A stretch of 14,812 nt of DNA from Acidobacteriaceae bacterium (GTDB lineage: Bacteria; Acidobacteriota; Terriglobia; Terriglobales; Acidobacteriaceae), in NCBI GenBank assembly GCA_003164255.1, contig PLST01000174.1, positions 1 through 14,812 of the forward strand, given 5' to 3'. Under the pieces are notes generated by a model. It saw only the letters and a list, made by a program, of their open reading frames with translations, was not told where the DNA came from and did no database searches. Positions 6,858 through 13,640 of this stretch are shown here, one piece after another. How positions within the stretch are numbered: the first letter of the stretch is position 1; each line of letters opens with the position of its first letter. Position numbers and translations under genes: made by a program.

Positions 6858-6962
6858 GGATCCAGCGTTCCTGGCGGGTAATTCGGGGAAAACACCCGAT
6901 CCGCGGAGCCGAAGGGCGGCAAGGGCAGACCTTTGGAGTAAATCTGCCTGCTATTAAGACGA

Positions 6963-6984
6963 TTTTACCCGCGATTAGTCGCGG
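6963..6984 (-). promoter_or_regulatory. Palindrome and possible -10 upstream of the TPR gene
   Basis: On the minus strand TAAAAT (6968-6963), five of six to TATAAT, is a possible -10 for the TPR gene. The six-base perfect inverted repeat CCGCGA/TCGCGG (6969-6974/6979-6984, four-base loop) sits exactly in the spacer next to it, where a bound repressor would block polymerase. No good -35 is seen. It is about 105 bases upstream of the TPR start, and the rest of the 6858-7068 gap shows nothing else clear. Confidence 0.3.
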
Positions 6985-7068
6985 TGGCTCATCCGATTGG
7001 CCGGAAATTCGACTTTAGTGGTAGATCGGGCGTTTCCGGGGGTAAACGGGAGGGCGCAGTCGCAGGCG

Positions 7069-8655
7069 TCAGTGCCTGAAATGCCGAATGCCGGTAAAGA
7101 CCATGGCCAGCCCCAGCTTGTCGGCCGCGGCAATCACGTCCTGGTCCTTTACGCTGCCACCGGGCTGGATCACCGCGGTGGCACCGGCGGCGGCTACGGT
7201 TTCAAGGCCGTCAGGGAACGGGAAGAACGCATCGGATGCGGCAACGCAGCCCACCAGGGGGAGGACTGCCTTCATGGCGCCGAACCGTGCGGCGTCCACA
7301 CGGCTCATCTGTCCCGCGCCCATGCCGATGGTCTGCCCGTCGCGCGCGTACACAATGGCGTTCGACTTCACGTGCTTGCACACGCTCCAGGCGAACAGCA
7401 GGCTGCGCAACTCCTCCGGCGTAGGGGGACGCCAGGTGACGATGTCGAGCTCACTCTCGGTGACTTTGGCTTTATCCGCATCCTGCATCAGCATTCCGCC
7501 CGACACCTGCTTGACCACCGAGCGCGTTGGTGCGGAGTGCACCTCGACAAGGCGGAGATTCTTCTTGGCCGCGAAACGTTCGCGCGCTTCTGCGCTGAAA
7601 GCCGGCGCCGCAATCGCCTCAACAAACAGTTTGGCAATCTCCTCGGCTGCGGCTCCGTCCACCTCGCGGTTGATGCCGATGACGGATCCGAAAGCTGAAA
7701 CAGGATCGGAGTTGAGAGCCTTTTTGTAAGCCTCGAGCACCGTTGCCCCGATGGCCGCGCCGCAGGGATTGGTGTGCTTCACGATAATGGCCGCGGGATC
7801 GGAAAACTCCTGCACCAGCTCCCAGCACGCGTCCAGATCGACGAGGTTGTTGTAGCTGAGTTCCTTGCCCTGCAGTTGCGTTGCACCGGCAACGCCAAGT
7901 CCCGATCCATCGGCATAGAGGGCGGCGCGTTGATGCGGATTCTCGCCGTAACGCAGCGACTGCGACCTGGGCAGGTTGATGCGCAGTGTCGAGGGAAGCG
8001 CGTCGGCATTGGGAGATGCGGGCGCGTCGGGTGCGGGGGCCTCGCTGATGCTGTCGAGCGTGTTGGCAATCGCCGAGTCATAAGCGGCCGTAAGCGCAAA
8101 GGCCTGGCGCGCCAGCCGCCAGCGGGTTTCGCGGCTAAGGGCTCCGTGGGCGCTCTTCAGTTCTTCAATCAGCGCGGGATAGTCCGAGGTACGCGTCACA
8201 ATCGCGACGTCTTCAAAGTTCTTGGCGGCCGAGCGAACCATCGACGGTCCACCGATGTCGATGTTTTCAATCAGATGTCCGAAAGCGACGCCAGGTTGAG
8301 CCGCCGTCTTCTCGAAGGCGTAGAGGTTCACCACCACCATGTCAATGGGAGCGATGCCGTGCGCTGCTACGGCCGCTTCGTGTTCCTGGTTGCCGCGAAT
8401 GTAGAGCAGCCCGCCATGCACCTTGGGATGCAGCGTCTTCACGCGGCCGTCAAGCATCTCGGGAAAACCGGTGAGGTCGCTGATGTCCTGCACGCTGAGC
8501 CCGGCCTCGCGCAGTGCGCGCGCCGTGCCGCCCGTGGACACCAGTTCCACGCCAAAGCCAGCCAGAACACGGGCAAACACAACCAGGCCGGTCTTGTCAG
8601 TAACGCTCAACAGCGCGCGGCGAATCTGTTTCTGGGCGGTCAGATCGGAACTCAC
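7069..8655 (-). CDS. purH: Bifunctional AICAR formyltransferase / IMP cyclohydrolase
   Basis: The gene encodes 528 residues, the usual PurH length. It catalyses the last two steps of de novo purine synthesis in the cytoplasm: formylation of AICAR with 10-formyl-tetrahydrofolate, and ring closure to IMP. The N-terminal MGS-like cyclohydrolase domain shows VELVSTGGTARALREAG (38-52), DGRVKTLHPKVHGG (69-82) and IENIDIGGPSMVRSAAKN (129-146). The transformylase domain shows LRYGENPHQ (234-242), the catalytic Lys-His in KHTNPCG (293-299), SDAFFPFPD and IQPGGSVKDQDVI. The start is GTG at 8653-8655, with TAGGAG seven to eight bases upstream. A nearer ATG just before it is closed after one codon (ATG CCG TGA). 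A weak CAGGC/GCCTG hairpin overlaps the stop codon. Confidence 0.98.
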   Translation of the reverse strand: MSSDLTAQKQIRRALLSVTDKTGLVVFARVLAGFGVELVSTGGTARALREAGLSVQDISDLTGFPEMLDGRVKTLHPKVHGGLLYIRGNQEHEAAVAAHGIAPIDMVVVNLYAFEKTAAQPGVAFGHLIENIDIGGPSMVRSAAKNFEDVAIVTRTSDYPALIEELKSAHGALSRETRWRLARQAFALTAAYDSAIANTLDSISEAPAPDAPASPNADALPSTLRINLPRSQSLRYGENPHQRAALYADGSGLGVAGATQLQGKELSYNNLVDLDACWELVQEFSDPAAIIVKHTNPCGAAIGATVLEAYKKALNSDPVSAFGSVIGINREVDGAAAEEIAKLFVEAIAAPAFSAEARERFAAKKNLRLVEVHSAPTRSVVKQVSGGMLMQDADKAKVTESELDIVTWRPPTPEELRSLLFAWSVCKHVKSNAIVYARDGQTIGMGAGQMSRVDAARFGAMKAVLPLVGCVAASDAFFPFPDGLETVAAAGATAVIQPGGSVKDQDVIAAADKLGLAMVFTGIRHFRH

Positions 8656-8859
8656 GGCATGACTCCTACGAAGGAAAAGGTGGGGCCGATTCAGCAGGCC
8701 GGGTGGGGTTGGAGACGATCAAACACCAGAGTACAACGCGCAGCCAGAGGTAATCTCAAAACCAGGAATTCACCACATGCTGGTACCTGCTTTTCCACTG
8801 CGGAGGTTAAATCGCATCGCGGCCTTTTGCGTGCGGGGAAATGCATTAAAGTTAGGAGT
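8656..8859. other. Divergent intergenic region between purH and the rhomboid gene
   Basis: These 204 bases must hold promoters for both divergent genes. On the minus strand TTGAGA resembles a -35 for purH, but no matching -10 is found at 16-18 bases. On the plus strand CATTAA (8844-8849) is a weak -10-like sequence close to the rhomboid start. I see no riboswitch, long inverted repeat or small gene. Confidence 0.3.
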
Positions 8860-9705
8860 ATGGGAAGTTATCCACCCATCCCCCAGCCGGAGATTCTTCC
8901 TCCCGATGCCGGATACACGCAGCCGCCACCGCCAGTCCGGCGGAAACGGCCGTCTTGGGCTGCCGCTCCGGCCACGTATCTGCTGGTGGGCGTCAATTGC
9001 GCGGTCTTTGTGGCGATGGTGCTCAGCGGCGTCAGCGCCGGCAATCCGACCGTCGACCAATTGATGCACTGGGGCGCGGATAACGCAGGGGCCGTTCTGT
9101 TCGGTGGCGAGTGGTGGCGCATTGTCACGGCCATGTTTGTGCACGTGGGCATTCTGCATCTGGCCACCAACATGTGGTGCCTTTGGAACCTGGCGTTGCT
9201 CGCGGAGCCTTTGATGGGTTCGGTGGGCGTGGTGGCCGTCTACATTCTCACCGGCGCCGCGGGCAATCTGCTCTCAGTGCTCGTCAACTGGATTCTCTAT
9301 CACAATGCGCCGGGCGGACCGGTGTTTCCCGCTGGCGCTGGCGCCTCCGGTGCGGTCTTCGGCATCGCCGGGGCATTGATCGTGCTGCTCAAGTCGAATC
9401 GCCTGCCAGTCCCACCCCAGGAACTGAAGAAGCTCCGCAAGTCAGTGATCTACTTTGCCGTGTTGAACCTTGTGCTGGGCCTCTCCATCAGCGGCGGTAA
9501 TCTGTTTCTCCACTCAGGGCTGAATATCGACAACATGGCGCATTTGGGCGGATTTGCTTGCGGCCTGCTCTTTGCCGTTCCCATGGTGCCGCGCATCGGA
9601 TCTCCAAGAGCCGTTTTTAATCGCCGCCTTGAAATCGCCATCATCATGGTGGTCGGATTGCTGGTCCTGTTCGGTTTTTACCTGGCCCAGCTGCCTCCCC
9701 AGTGA
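8860..9705 (+). CDS. Rhomboid-family intramembrane serine protease
   Basis: The gene encodes 281 residues from ATG 8860. The frame is open far upstream, but only as antisense to purH; the protein begins with a Pro-rich cytoplasmic tail (residues 4-31, four consecutive Pro at 22-25) before the first membrane span (~38-57). Rhomboid hallmarks are EWWRIVTAMFVHVGILHLATNM with the H-x-x-x-N motif (His100, Asn104), GASGAVFG with catalytic Ser163, and NIDNMAHLGGFACG with catalytic His228. About six or seven membrane segments are visible, the last at ~257-276. The family cleaves membrane proteins within or near the bilayer; the substrate is unknown. AGGAG ends only one base before the ATG, which is an unusually short spacing. 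Confidence 0.95.
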   Translation: MGSYPPIPQPEILPPDAGYTQPPPPVRRKRPSWAAAPATYLLVGVNCAVFVAMVLSGVSAGNPTVDQLMHWGADNAGAVLFGGEWWRIVTAMFVHVGILHLATNMWCLWNLALLAEPLMGSVGVVAVYILTGAAGNLLSVLVNWILYHNAPGGPVFPAGAGASGAVFGIAGALIVLLKSNRLPVPPQELKKLRKSVIYFAVLNLVLGLSISGGNLFLHSGLNIDNMAHLGGFACGLLFAVPMVPRIGSPRAVFNRRLEIAIIMVVGLLVLFGFYLAQLPPQ

Positions 9706-9787
9706 TCCCGCACGCCCTGCGCAGGCCGAATGTGCAAGAATGTTTCGCATAAGCAGAACGTCTCATTCCACCCCAGGGAGTCAGACC

Positions 9788-10750
9788 ATGGAACGCCGCA
9801 TCTTTCTGAAACATGCAGCGATTACCGCAGCCGGTCTTGCATCGGCGGGCGGCCGTAATGCTCAAGCCAAGTCCGCATCGAACCCCATTGCGCGGCGGCC
9901 TCTTGGCAAAACCGGCGAACATCTGTCGATGATCGGCTTCGGCGGCATTGTTGTGATGGACGCAGAACCCGCCGCGGCGGCCAACATCGTGGCGGAAGCC
10001 GTGGATCGCGGCATCAACTACTTCGACGTTGCGCCCAGCTACGGCAATGCGCAGGAACGGCTGGGGCCGGCGCTCGCGCCTTACCGGAATCAGTCCTTCC
10101 TGGCCTGCAAGACGGAAGGCCGGATGAAGGACGACTCGCGCGCGCAGCTGGAGCAGTCGCTCAAGCTGCTCAAGACCGATCATGTGGACCTGTACCAGTT
10201 TCACGCGCTGACCAAGATGGCGGAGCTGGACAAGGTTCTCGGTCCCGGCGGCGCCATGGAGACGATGGAAGCCGCGAAGAAGGAAGGCAAGATCCGGTAC
10301 ATCGGTTTCAGCGTGCACTCGGTGGAGACGGCGCTGGCCGCCATGGACCGCTACCACTTCGACACGGTACTTTTCCCGCTCAACTGGGTGCTGGTGAGCC
10401 AGGCGAACTGGGGGCTTCAAATTCTGAAGAAGGCGCAGGAAAAGCAGATGGGCATCCTGTGCCTGAAGAGCATGGCCAAGACGGTGTGGCCGGCGGACCA
10501 GCAGAAGGATCATCCCGAGCCGACGTGCTGGTACCAGCCCGCGGCTTTTCCCAATGAAGCCTCACTCGGCCTGCGCTGGACGTTGGGACATCCCATCACC
10601 GCCGCCATGCCGCCGGGAGACGAAAAGTATTTCCGGCTGGCCATGGACGTGGCACAAAACTACAAGCCTCTGGAACCGCTTGAAGAACAGGCTCTGCTTG
10701 GTGGCGGCGCAGGCGTCGAGCCGATCTTTCATCTGGGCAACGACGTTTAG
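9788..10750 (+). CDS. Tat-exported aldo/keto reductase
   Basis: The gene encodes 320 residues from ATG 9788, with AGGGAG eight bases upstream. The N terminus MERRIFLKHAAITAAGLASA carries a twin-arginine motif (ERRIFLK) and a hydrophobic stretch ending near AQA (residue 27), so the enzyme is probably exported folded with its cofactor. The aldo/keto reductase barrel follows: GKTGEHLSMIGFGG, GINYFDVAPSYGNAQERLG with Asp80 and Tyr85, FLACKTEGR with Lys108, and LYQFHALTKM with His139. All four catalytic tetrad residues are present, so NAD(P)H-dependent carbonyl reduction is plausible. Substrate is unknown. It follows the rhomboid gene by 82 bases, a gap holding the perfect palindrome CCTGCGCAGG (9716-9725) but no clear terminator. 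Confidence 0.93.
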   Translation: MERRIFLKHAAITAAGLASAGGRNAQAKSASNPIARRPLGKTGEHLSMIGFGGIVVMDAEPAAAANIVAEAVDRGINYFDVAPSYGNAQERLGPALAPYRNQSFLACKTEGRMKDDSRAQLEQSLKLLKTDHVDLYQFHALTKMAELDKVLGPGGAMETMEAAKKEGKIRYIGFSVHSVETALAAMDRYHFDTVLFPLNWVLVSQANWGLQILKKAQEKQMGILCLKSMAKTVWPADQQKDHPEPTCWYQPAAFPNEASLGLRWTLGHPITAAMPPGDEKYFRLAMDVAQNYKPLEPLEEQALLGGGAGVEPIFHLGNDV

Positions 10751-11134
10751 CTATTTGGGTTGAGCAGGCGGCGGGCTTTGCGGTGCATTCCCCATCTTCG
10801 CAAGTGAAGCGTACACCCGCGTCTTGAAATCGCCGGCGTCGTCGTGCTCTATTCCGCTGAATGTGGTCTGAATCTGCATTTCGCAGCCATCGCCATGGGG
10901 GTTGAGGATCACGGAGTTCGTGCGCTTTCCGGAGAGCCAGCCGCCGATGTTATAGGAGGTGGTCATCTCTTCGTCGTTGATTCCAATGATGCCGTATTTT
11001 CCGGAGTTCCGCACGGCATCTCGAACCGCCTTCCAGAGCGTGCTGCACGGAATGTTGAACTCTTCCCTTTGGGTTCTGGCGACTGCAGGGACAGCGGTGG
11101 CGACGAGCAGAATTAAGGCCGAGAGTCGTTTCAC
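10751..11134 (-). CDS. Small secreted protein of unknown function
   Basis: The gene encodes 127 residues from GTG at 11132-11134, with AGGAG about ten bases upstream on the minus strand. Residues 1-19 form a signal peptide (KRLSALILLVATAVPAVA) with a likely cut after Ala19. The mature part has two cysteines (30 and 84) that could form a disulfide, conserved-looking segments such as KYGIIGINDEEMTTSYNIGG and GDGCEMQIQTTFSG, and a Pro-rich tail (SPPPAQPK). I do not recognise a named domain. Its last stop base directly abuts the stop codon of the convergent aldo/keto reductase. The ribosome binding site and signal peptide make it a real gene; function is unknown. Confidence 0.8.
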   Translation of the reverse strand: MKRLSALILLVATAVPAVARTQREEFNIPCSTLWKAVRDAVRNSGKYGIIGINDEEMTTSYNIGGWLSGKRTNSVILNPHGDGCEMQIQTTFSGIEHDDAGDFKTRVYASLAKMGNAPQSPPPAQPK

Positions 11135-11160
11135 GTTTCGCTTCTCCTATCGGGATTTTC

Positions 11161-11254
11161 TTTGAGTTCGCCGGAAAATGGAATCGCTGCGCTCATCGTC
11201 TGCGAGTGTGTTCGCCACCAATTCTAACTCGCGCCACGACAGGTCGAACTCAAA
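11161..11254. repeat. Nested inverted repeats between the secreted-protein gene and the dehydratase gene
   Basis: TTTGAGTTCG (11161-11170) and CGAACTCAAA (11245-11254) are a perfect 10-bp inverted repeat 74 bases apart. Nested inside is a second perfect pair, GCGAGT (11202-11207) and ACTCGC (11227-11232). The outer arm ends exactly at the stop codon of the dehydratase gene (11255). A minus-strand TAGAAT (11226-11221) lies in the inner loop and could be a -10 for the small secreted-protein gene, although no -35 fits. It may be a structured intercistronic RNA. Confidence 0.5.
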
Positions 11255-12394
11255 TCACGCTTCGGCCAGGGCCCGGATCATCAGCGCCTTCATATAGGCG
11301 AATCCATAGGCCTGCTCAGGGTAGTGGCCGCCCACAACATCCGGGGTGTGATCGAGAATCACAATGCCGTCAAACTTTACTTCGACCAGCGCCGTCATGA
11401 TCTTCGACATGTCGTAGTAGCCGTTGTCCATGAAGGTTTCAACAAAATGCGGCAGTGGCGCGCTCACGTTGCGGAAGTGAATCTTCCAGATCTTCTCCGG
11501 CCCGAAGTAGCGGATCATCTCCGCCGGATCCTTGTGCATCAGCGCCGGTCCGCCTTCGTTCCAGCATCCGCAACAAAGGCAGATGCCCACGTTGGGACTG
11601 TTTGCAATCTCCATGGCGCGTTTGTAGCCTTCAAAGCTTGCAAAGATGCAGCGCGGCACGCCAGCCAGCTCGGGCACCGGCGGATCGTCGGGGTGAATTC
11701 CGATGCGCACATTGTTCTCCTCGGCCACCGGAGCCACCTGCCGGATGAAGTAGGTGAAGTTGTCCCAGATTTCGTCGGCTGAGAAGCGGCGGCCGTGCGA
11801 CAGCGGCTCATAGAACTTCGCATCGCCCCACACGCCCACCTTGTTGGGGCTCACTATGTCGAACTCGCGCGCAGACGCACCGTGAATTTCGGCCCTGCCG
11901 CTCGACCAGATGCCATTGCCCATATGCGCGTAGGTCGTGTAGTAAATCCCCGCCTGGCCCAGGTTGCGCAAATACTGCTTGTACTCCTCAATCTTGGCGT
12001 CGCGTCCGGGCAGGTTGAGCGTCACGTCGGGCATGTTGTGCACGCTCATGTTGCCGATGTTCCACACCGTGATTCCGGCATCGGCGTAGCGCTTCTTGAT
12101 GGCGAGAAAGCCTTCGGCGGTGCGCAGATCGGGCGTGGAGCCAACGCTCACATACTGCGCGCCGATTTGTTTAAGAAACAGGAGTTCTTCATCTGTGGGT
12201 TTGGCGGAGGTTTGCGCGCAGAGCTTGATGCCGGGAGCACTTTTGTGGACTGAAGCGGCAGCCGGCGCAGATGAACCGAGAAGGGCAGTGCCCGAGAGCG
12301 CGCCGCCGACGGCGAGCTTGACGAACTCCCGGCGGTCGGGATTGAAGGTGGAGTTGGTCGAGATAAATTGCCGCCGCGCTTCCGGGTTTTGCAT
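11255..12394 (-). CDS. Tat-exported mannonate dehydratase-like TIM-barrel protein
   Basis: The gene encodes 379 residues from ATG 12394, with a GGGAG ribosome binding site seven bases upstream. The N terminus has a twin-arginine signal (DRREFVK, residues 20-26, then a hydrophobic stretch to ~48). The barrel resembles UxuA, which dehydrates mannonate to 2-keto-3-deoxygluconate: RIGIHPDDPPVPELAGVPR, then SFEGYKRAMEIANSPNVG. The metal ligands known for the family (His, Cys, His, Asp) match His234, Cys274, His306 and Asp348. The segment at the Cys reads CLCCGCW, with three extra cysteines not typical of UxuA. An alternative label is a sugar phosphate isomerase/epimerase-like barrel. UxuA itself is cytoplasmic, so the export signal is notable. 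Activity is inferred. Confidence 0.85.
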   Translation of the reverse strand: MQNPEARRQFISTNSTFNPDRREFVKLAVGGALSGTALLGSSAPAAASVHKSAPGIKLCAQTSAKPTDEELLFLKQIGAQYVSVGSTPDLRTAEGFLAIKKRYADAGITVWNIGNMSVHNMPDVTLNLPGRDAKIEEYKQYLRNLGQAGIYYTTYAHMGNGIWSSGRAEIHGASAREFDIVSPNKVGVWGDAKFYEPLSHGRRFSADEIWDNFTYFIRQVAPVAEENNVRIGIHPDDPPVPELAGVPRCIFASFEGYKRAMEIANSPNVGICLCCGCWNEGGPALMHKDPAEMIRYFGPEKIWKIHFRNVSAPLPHFVETFMDNGYYDMSKIMTALVEVKFDGIVILDHTPDVVGGHYPEQAYGFAYMKALMIRALAEA

Positions 12395-12415
12395 GACGCG
12401 TCTCCCTGGCAGCGG

Positions 12416-12445
12416 ATTCTATCCCGCGCTGGGGTGACCGGCCAA
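12416..12445 (-). promoter_or_regulatory. Promoter candidate for the mannonate dehydratase-like gene
   Basis: On the minus strand TTGGCC (12445-12440) and TAGAAT (12421-12416) resemble -35 and -10 boxes, four and five of six matches, with an 18-base spacer. Transcription would start near 12409, leaving about 15 bases of leader that include the ribosome binding site. The XRE gene ends only 37 bases upstream of this promoter. Confidence 0.4.
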
Positions 12446-12481
12446 TACAAATCCGAATTGCCCTTTCAAAGCGCCAATTTC

Positions 12482-12829
12482 TTACCGGACGGCAGTAGCC
12501 GCGAACTTCTTCACCATGGCAAGCAGCAGCTTTCGGTCGCTCTCATTCAGATTCGACGAATAGCGGCGGATCTGCGTAAGGAAGCGGAGTTCCTCGTCAG
12601 AGAGTTTCTGGGTGTTGAATTGGCGGCCGAGCGTGTCGTCGGCAAAAAACTGGGCGATGGGCAGATCGAGGGACTGGGCAATCTTTGAAAGCGTGTCGAG
12701 CGAGGGCACTGTGTGGCCGTTTTCAACACGGGAAAGATAACAGCGAAGCAGACCGGTCTTTTTTTCAATGTCGCCTTGAGAAAGGCCTTTTTGCAAACGG
12801 TAGGCGCGAATGGTTGTGCCGATTTTCAT
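12482..12829 (-). CDS. XRE-family helix-turn-helix regulator
   Basis: The gene encodes 115 residues from ATG 12829. Residues 4-62 form a Cro/C1-type DNA-binding domain: IRAYRLQKGLSQGDIEKKTGLLRCYLSRVENGHTVPSLDTLSKIAQSLDLP, with the recognition helix in CYLSRVENG. The remaining ~50 residues (from FFADDTLG) end in a helical tail with ESDRKLLLAMVKKFAATAVR, a possible dimerisation segment. The frame continues upstream to a TTG at 12883, but the domain begins right after Met 12829. No Shine-Dalgarno sequence is visible. It lies upstream of the dehydratase-like gene on the same strand and may regulate it or itself; this is inferred from position only. Confidence 0.9.
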   Translation of the reverse strand: MKIGTTIRAYRLQKGLSQGDIEKKTGLLRCYLSRVENGHTVPSLDTLSKIAQSLDLPIAQFFADDTLGRQFNTQKLSDEELRFLTQIRRYSSNLNESDRKLLLAMVKKFAATAVR

Positions 12830-12882
12830 AGCCGGGTAAGTCCAGTCCGAATGCGTACCAGGGGTTGACTTCCTTGGTAGCA

Positions 12883-12910
12883 ATCAAAGAATTATTGCCT
12901 TAAGAGTTAA
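12883..12910 (-). promoter_or_regulatory. Promoter candidate for the XRE regulator
   Basis: On the minus strand TTAACT (12910-12905) and TTTGAT (12888-12883) each match four of six consensus positions, with a 16-base spacer. The start would be near 12876, giving a leader of about 47 bases. The surrounding 12830-13002 gap is AT-richer than the genes and otherwise empty. Confidence 0.3.
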
Positions 12911-13002
12911 CACAGGGTATCGAGGAAAGCAAGGGGGAGGGGGCCGGAGTGTACAAATAGTAACGGTCCGAAGGTAATGAATTCTTGCAGCGCGCGCCGG
13001 CG

Positions 13003-13575
13003 TCAGAGCCGTTTTCGCAAGTAGGCTAGCCCTTCCACGGGATTGTCGTTATAAGCGCCGCACGGTTCAAAGCCCAATTCGAGGTAAATGCGGTGTGCGG
13101 CAGCCATCGAGGCCGGTGCGGTGTCGAGATACACAGCTTTACGCCGCGCGGCTCGGGCGCGATCCAGAACAGCCTGCGACAATCTGCGTCCGAGGCCGAG
13201 TCCGCGCGCGCTTGGGCGAACCCAGAGCCGTTTCATCTCCCATGCGTCTGGTTCCACTTGGTTGGTGGGTTCAAGTGCGCGCCAGGCGACAAACCCTTCA
13301 GGGCTGCCCGAGACCAGCGCCAGCAAGCAGCCGCCACCTTGCTCAAGATAAGATTGCGGAAGGCCGGCCGCTTCCTTCTCCAGTGTGCCAAAACAAAAGC
13401 GCGCCGCGCCGGGTTGTGCAATGACGAAGCGTCCGTACTCAAGCAATAAAGTGCGCGCCTGGTCGAGCGCATCGGCATGCGTTTCCGCGTTGATTTCTTC
13501 AAGATGTATCGGTCTTTCAGCGGATTCGTCTGTGACCATATGCTGAGCGTACGGAGTGGAGCGCATCGCAGGCAA
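13003..13575 (-). CDS. GNAT-family N-acetyltransferase
   Basis: The gene encodes up to 190 residues. The acetyl-CoA binding motif is clear: WEMKRLWVRPSARGLGLGRRLSQAVLDRAR (about residues 111-140), with the R-x-x-G-x-G/A pyrophosphate loop in ARGLGLG. It is followed by KAVYLDTAPASMAAAHRIYLELGFEPCGAY, the usual second half of the fold. It transfers an acetyl group to an amine on an unknown substrate. The start is uncertain. TTG at 13573-13575 has GAAGG seven bases upstream on the minus strand; ATG codons at 13566 and 13539 are alternatives without a good ribosome binding site. It is transcribed divergently from the receptor-like gene across only 65 bases. Confidence 0.88.
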   Translation of the reverse strand: MPAMRSTPYAQHMVTDESAERPIHLEEINAETHADALDQARTLLLEYGRFVIAQPGAARFCFGTLEKEAAGLPQSYLEQGGGCLLALVSGSPEGFVAWRALEPTNQVEPDAWEMKRLWVRPSARGLGLGRRLSQAVLDRARAARRKAVYLDTAPASMAAAHRIYLELGFEPCGAYNDNPVEGLAYLRKRL

Positions 13576-13584
13576 CCGTAAACC

Positions 13585-13620
13585 TTCACACCCAGTGACT
13601 CGTCAGACTCATTACGAGCA
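13585..13620 (+). promoter_or_regulatory. Possible promoter and operator in the short divergent gap
   Basis: TTCACA (13585-13590, five of six to TTGACA) and CATTAC (13610-13615, three of six) are 19 bases apart and could drive the terminal gene. The spacer holds two GACTC direct repeats and a CTCGT/ACGAG inverted pair. The evidence is weak. Confidence 0.25.
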
Positions 13621-13640
13621 GGAAATGCCGGGGAGACCGA

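Noticed and set aside
7774..8859. Upstream open extension of the rhomboid frame
   Set aside because: It is antisense to purH and lacks protein features; the rhomboid begins at 8860 just before its Pro-rich tail and first membrane span.
9716..9725. Palindrome CCTGCGCAGG as a terminator after the rhomboid gene
   Set aside because: It has no loop and no T-run, so it is not a normal rho-independent terminator; it is noted within the reductase entry only.
9644..10513. 289-codon minus-strand frame
   Set aside because: It is antisense to the aldo/keto reductase, whose catalytic tetrad and Tat signal are intact.
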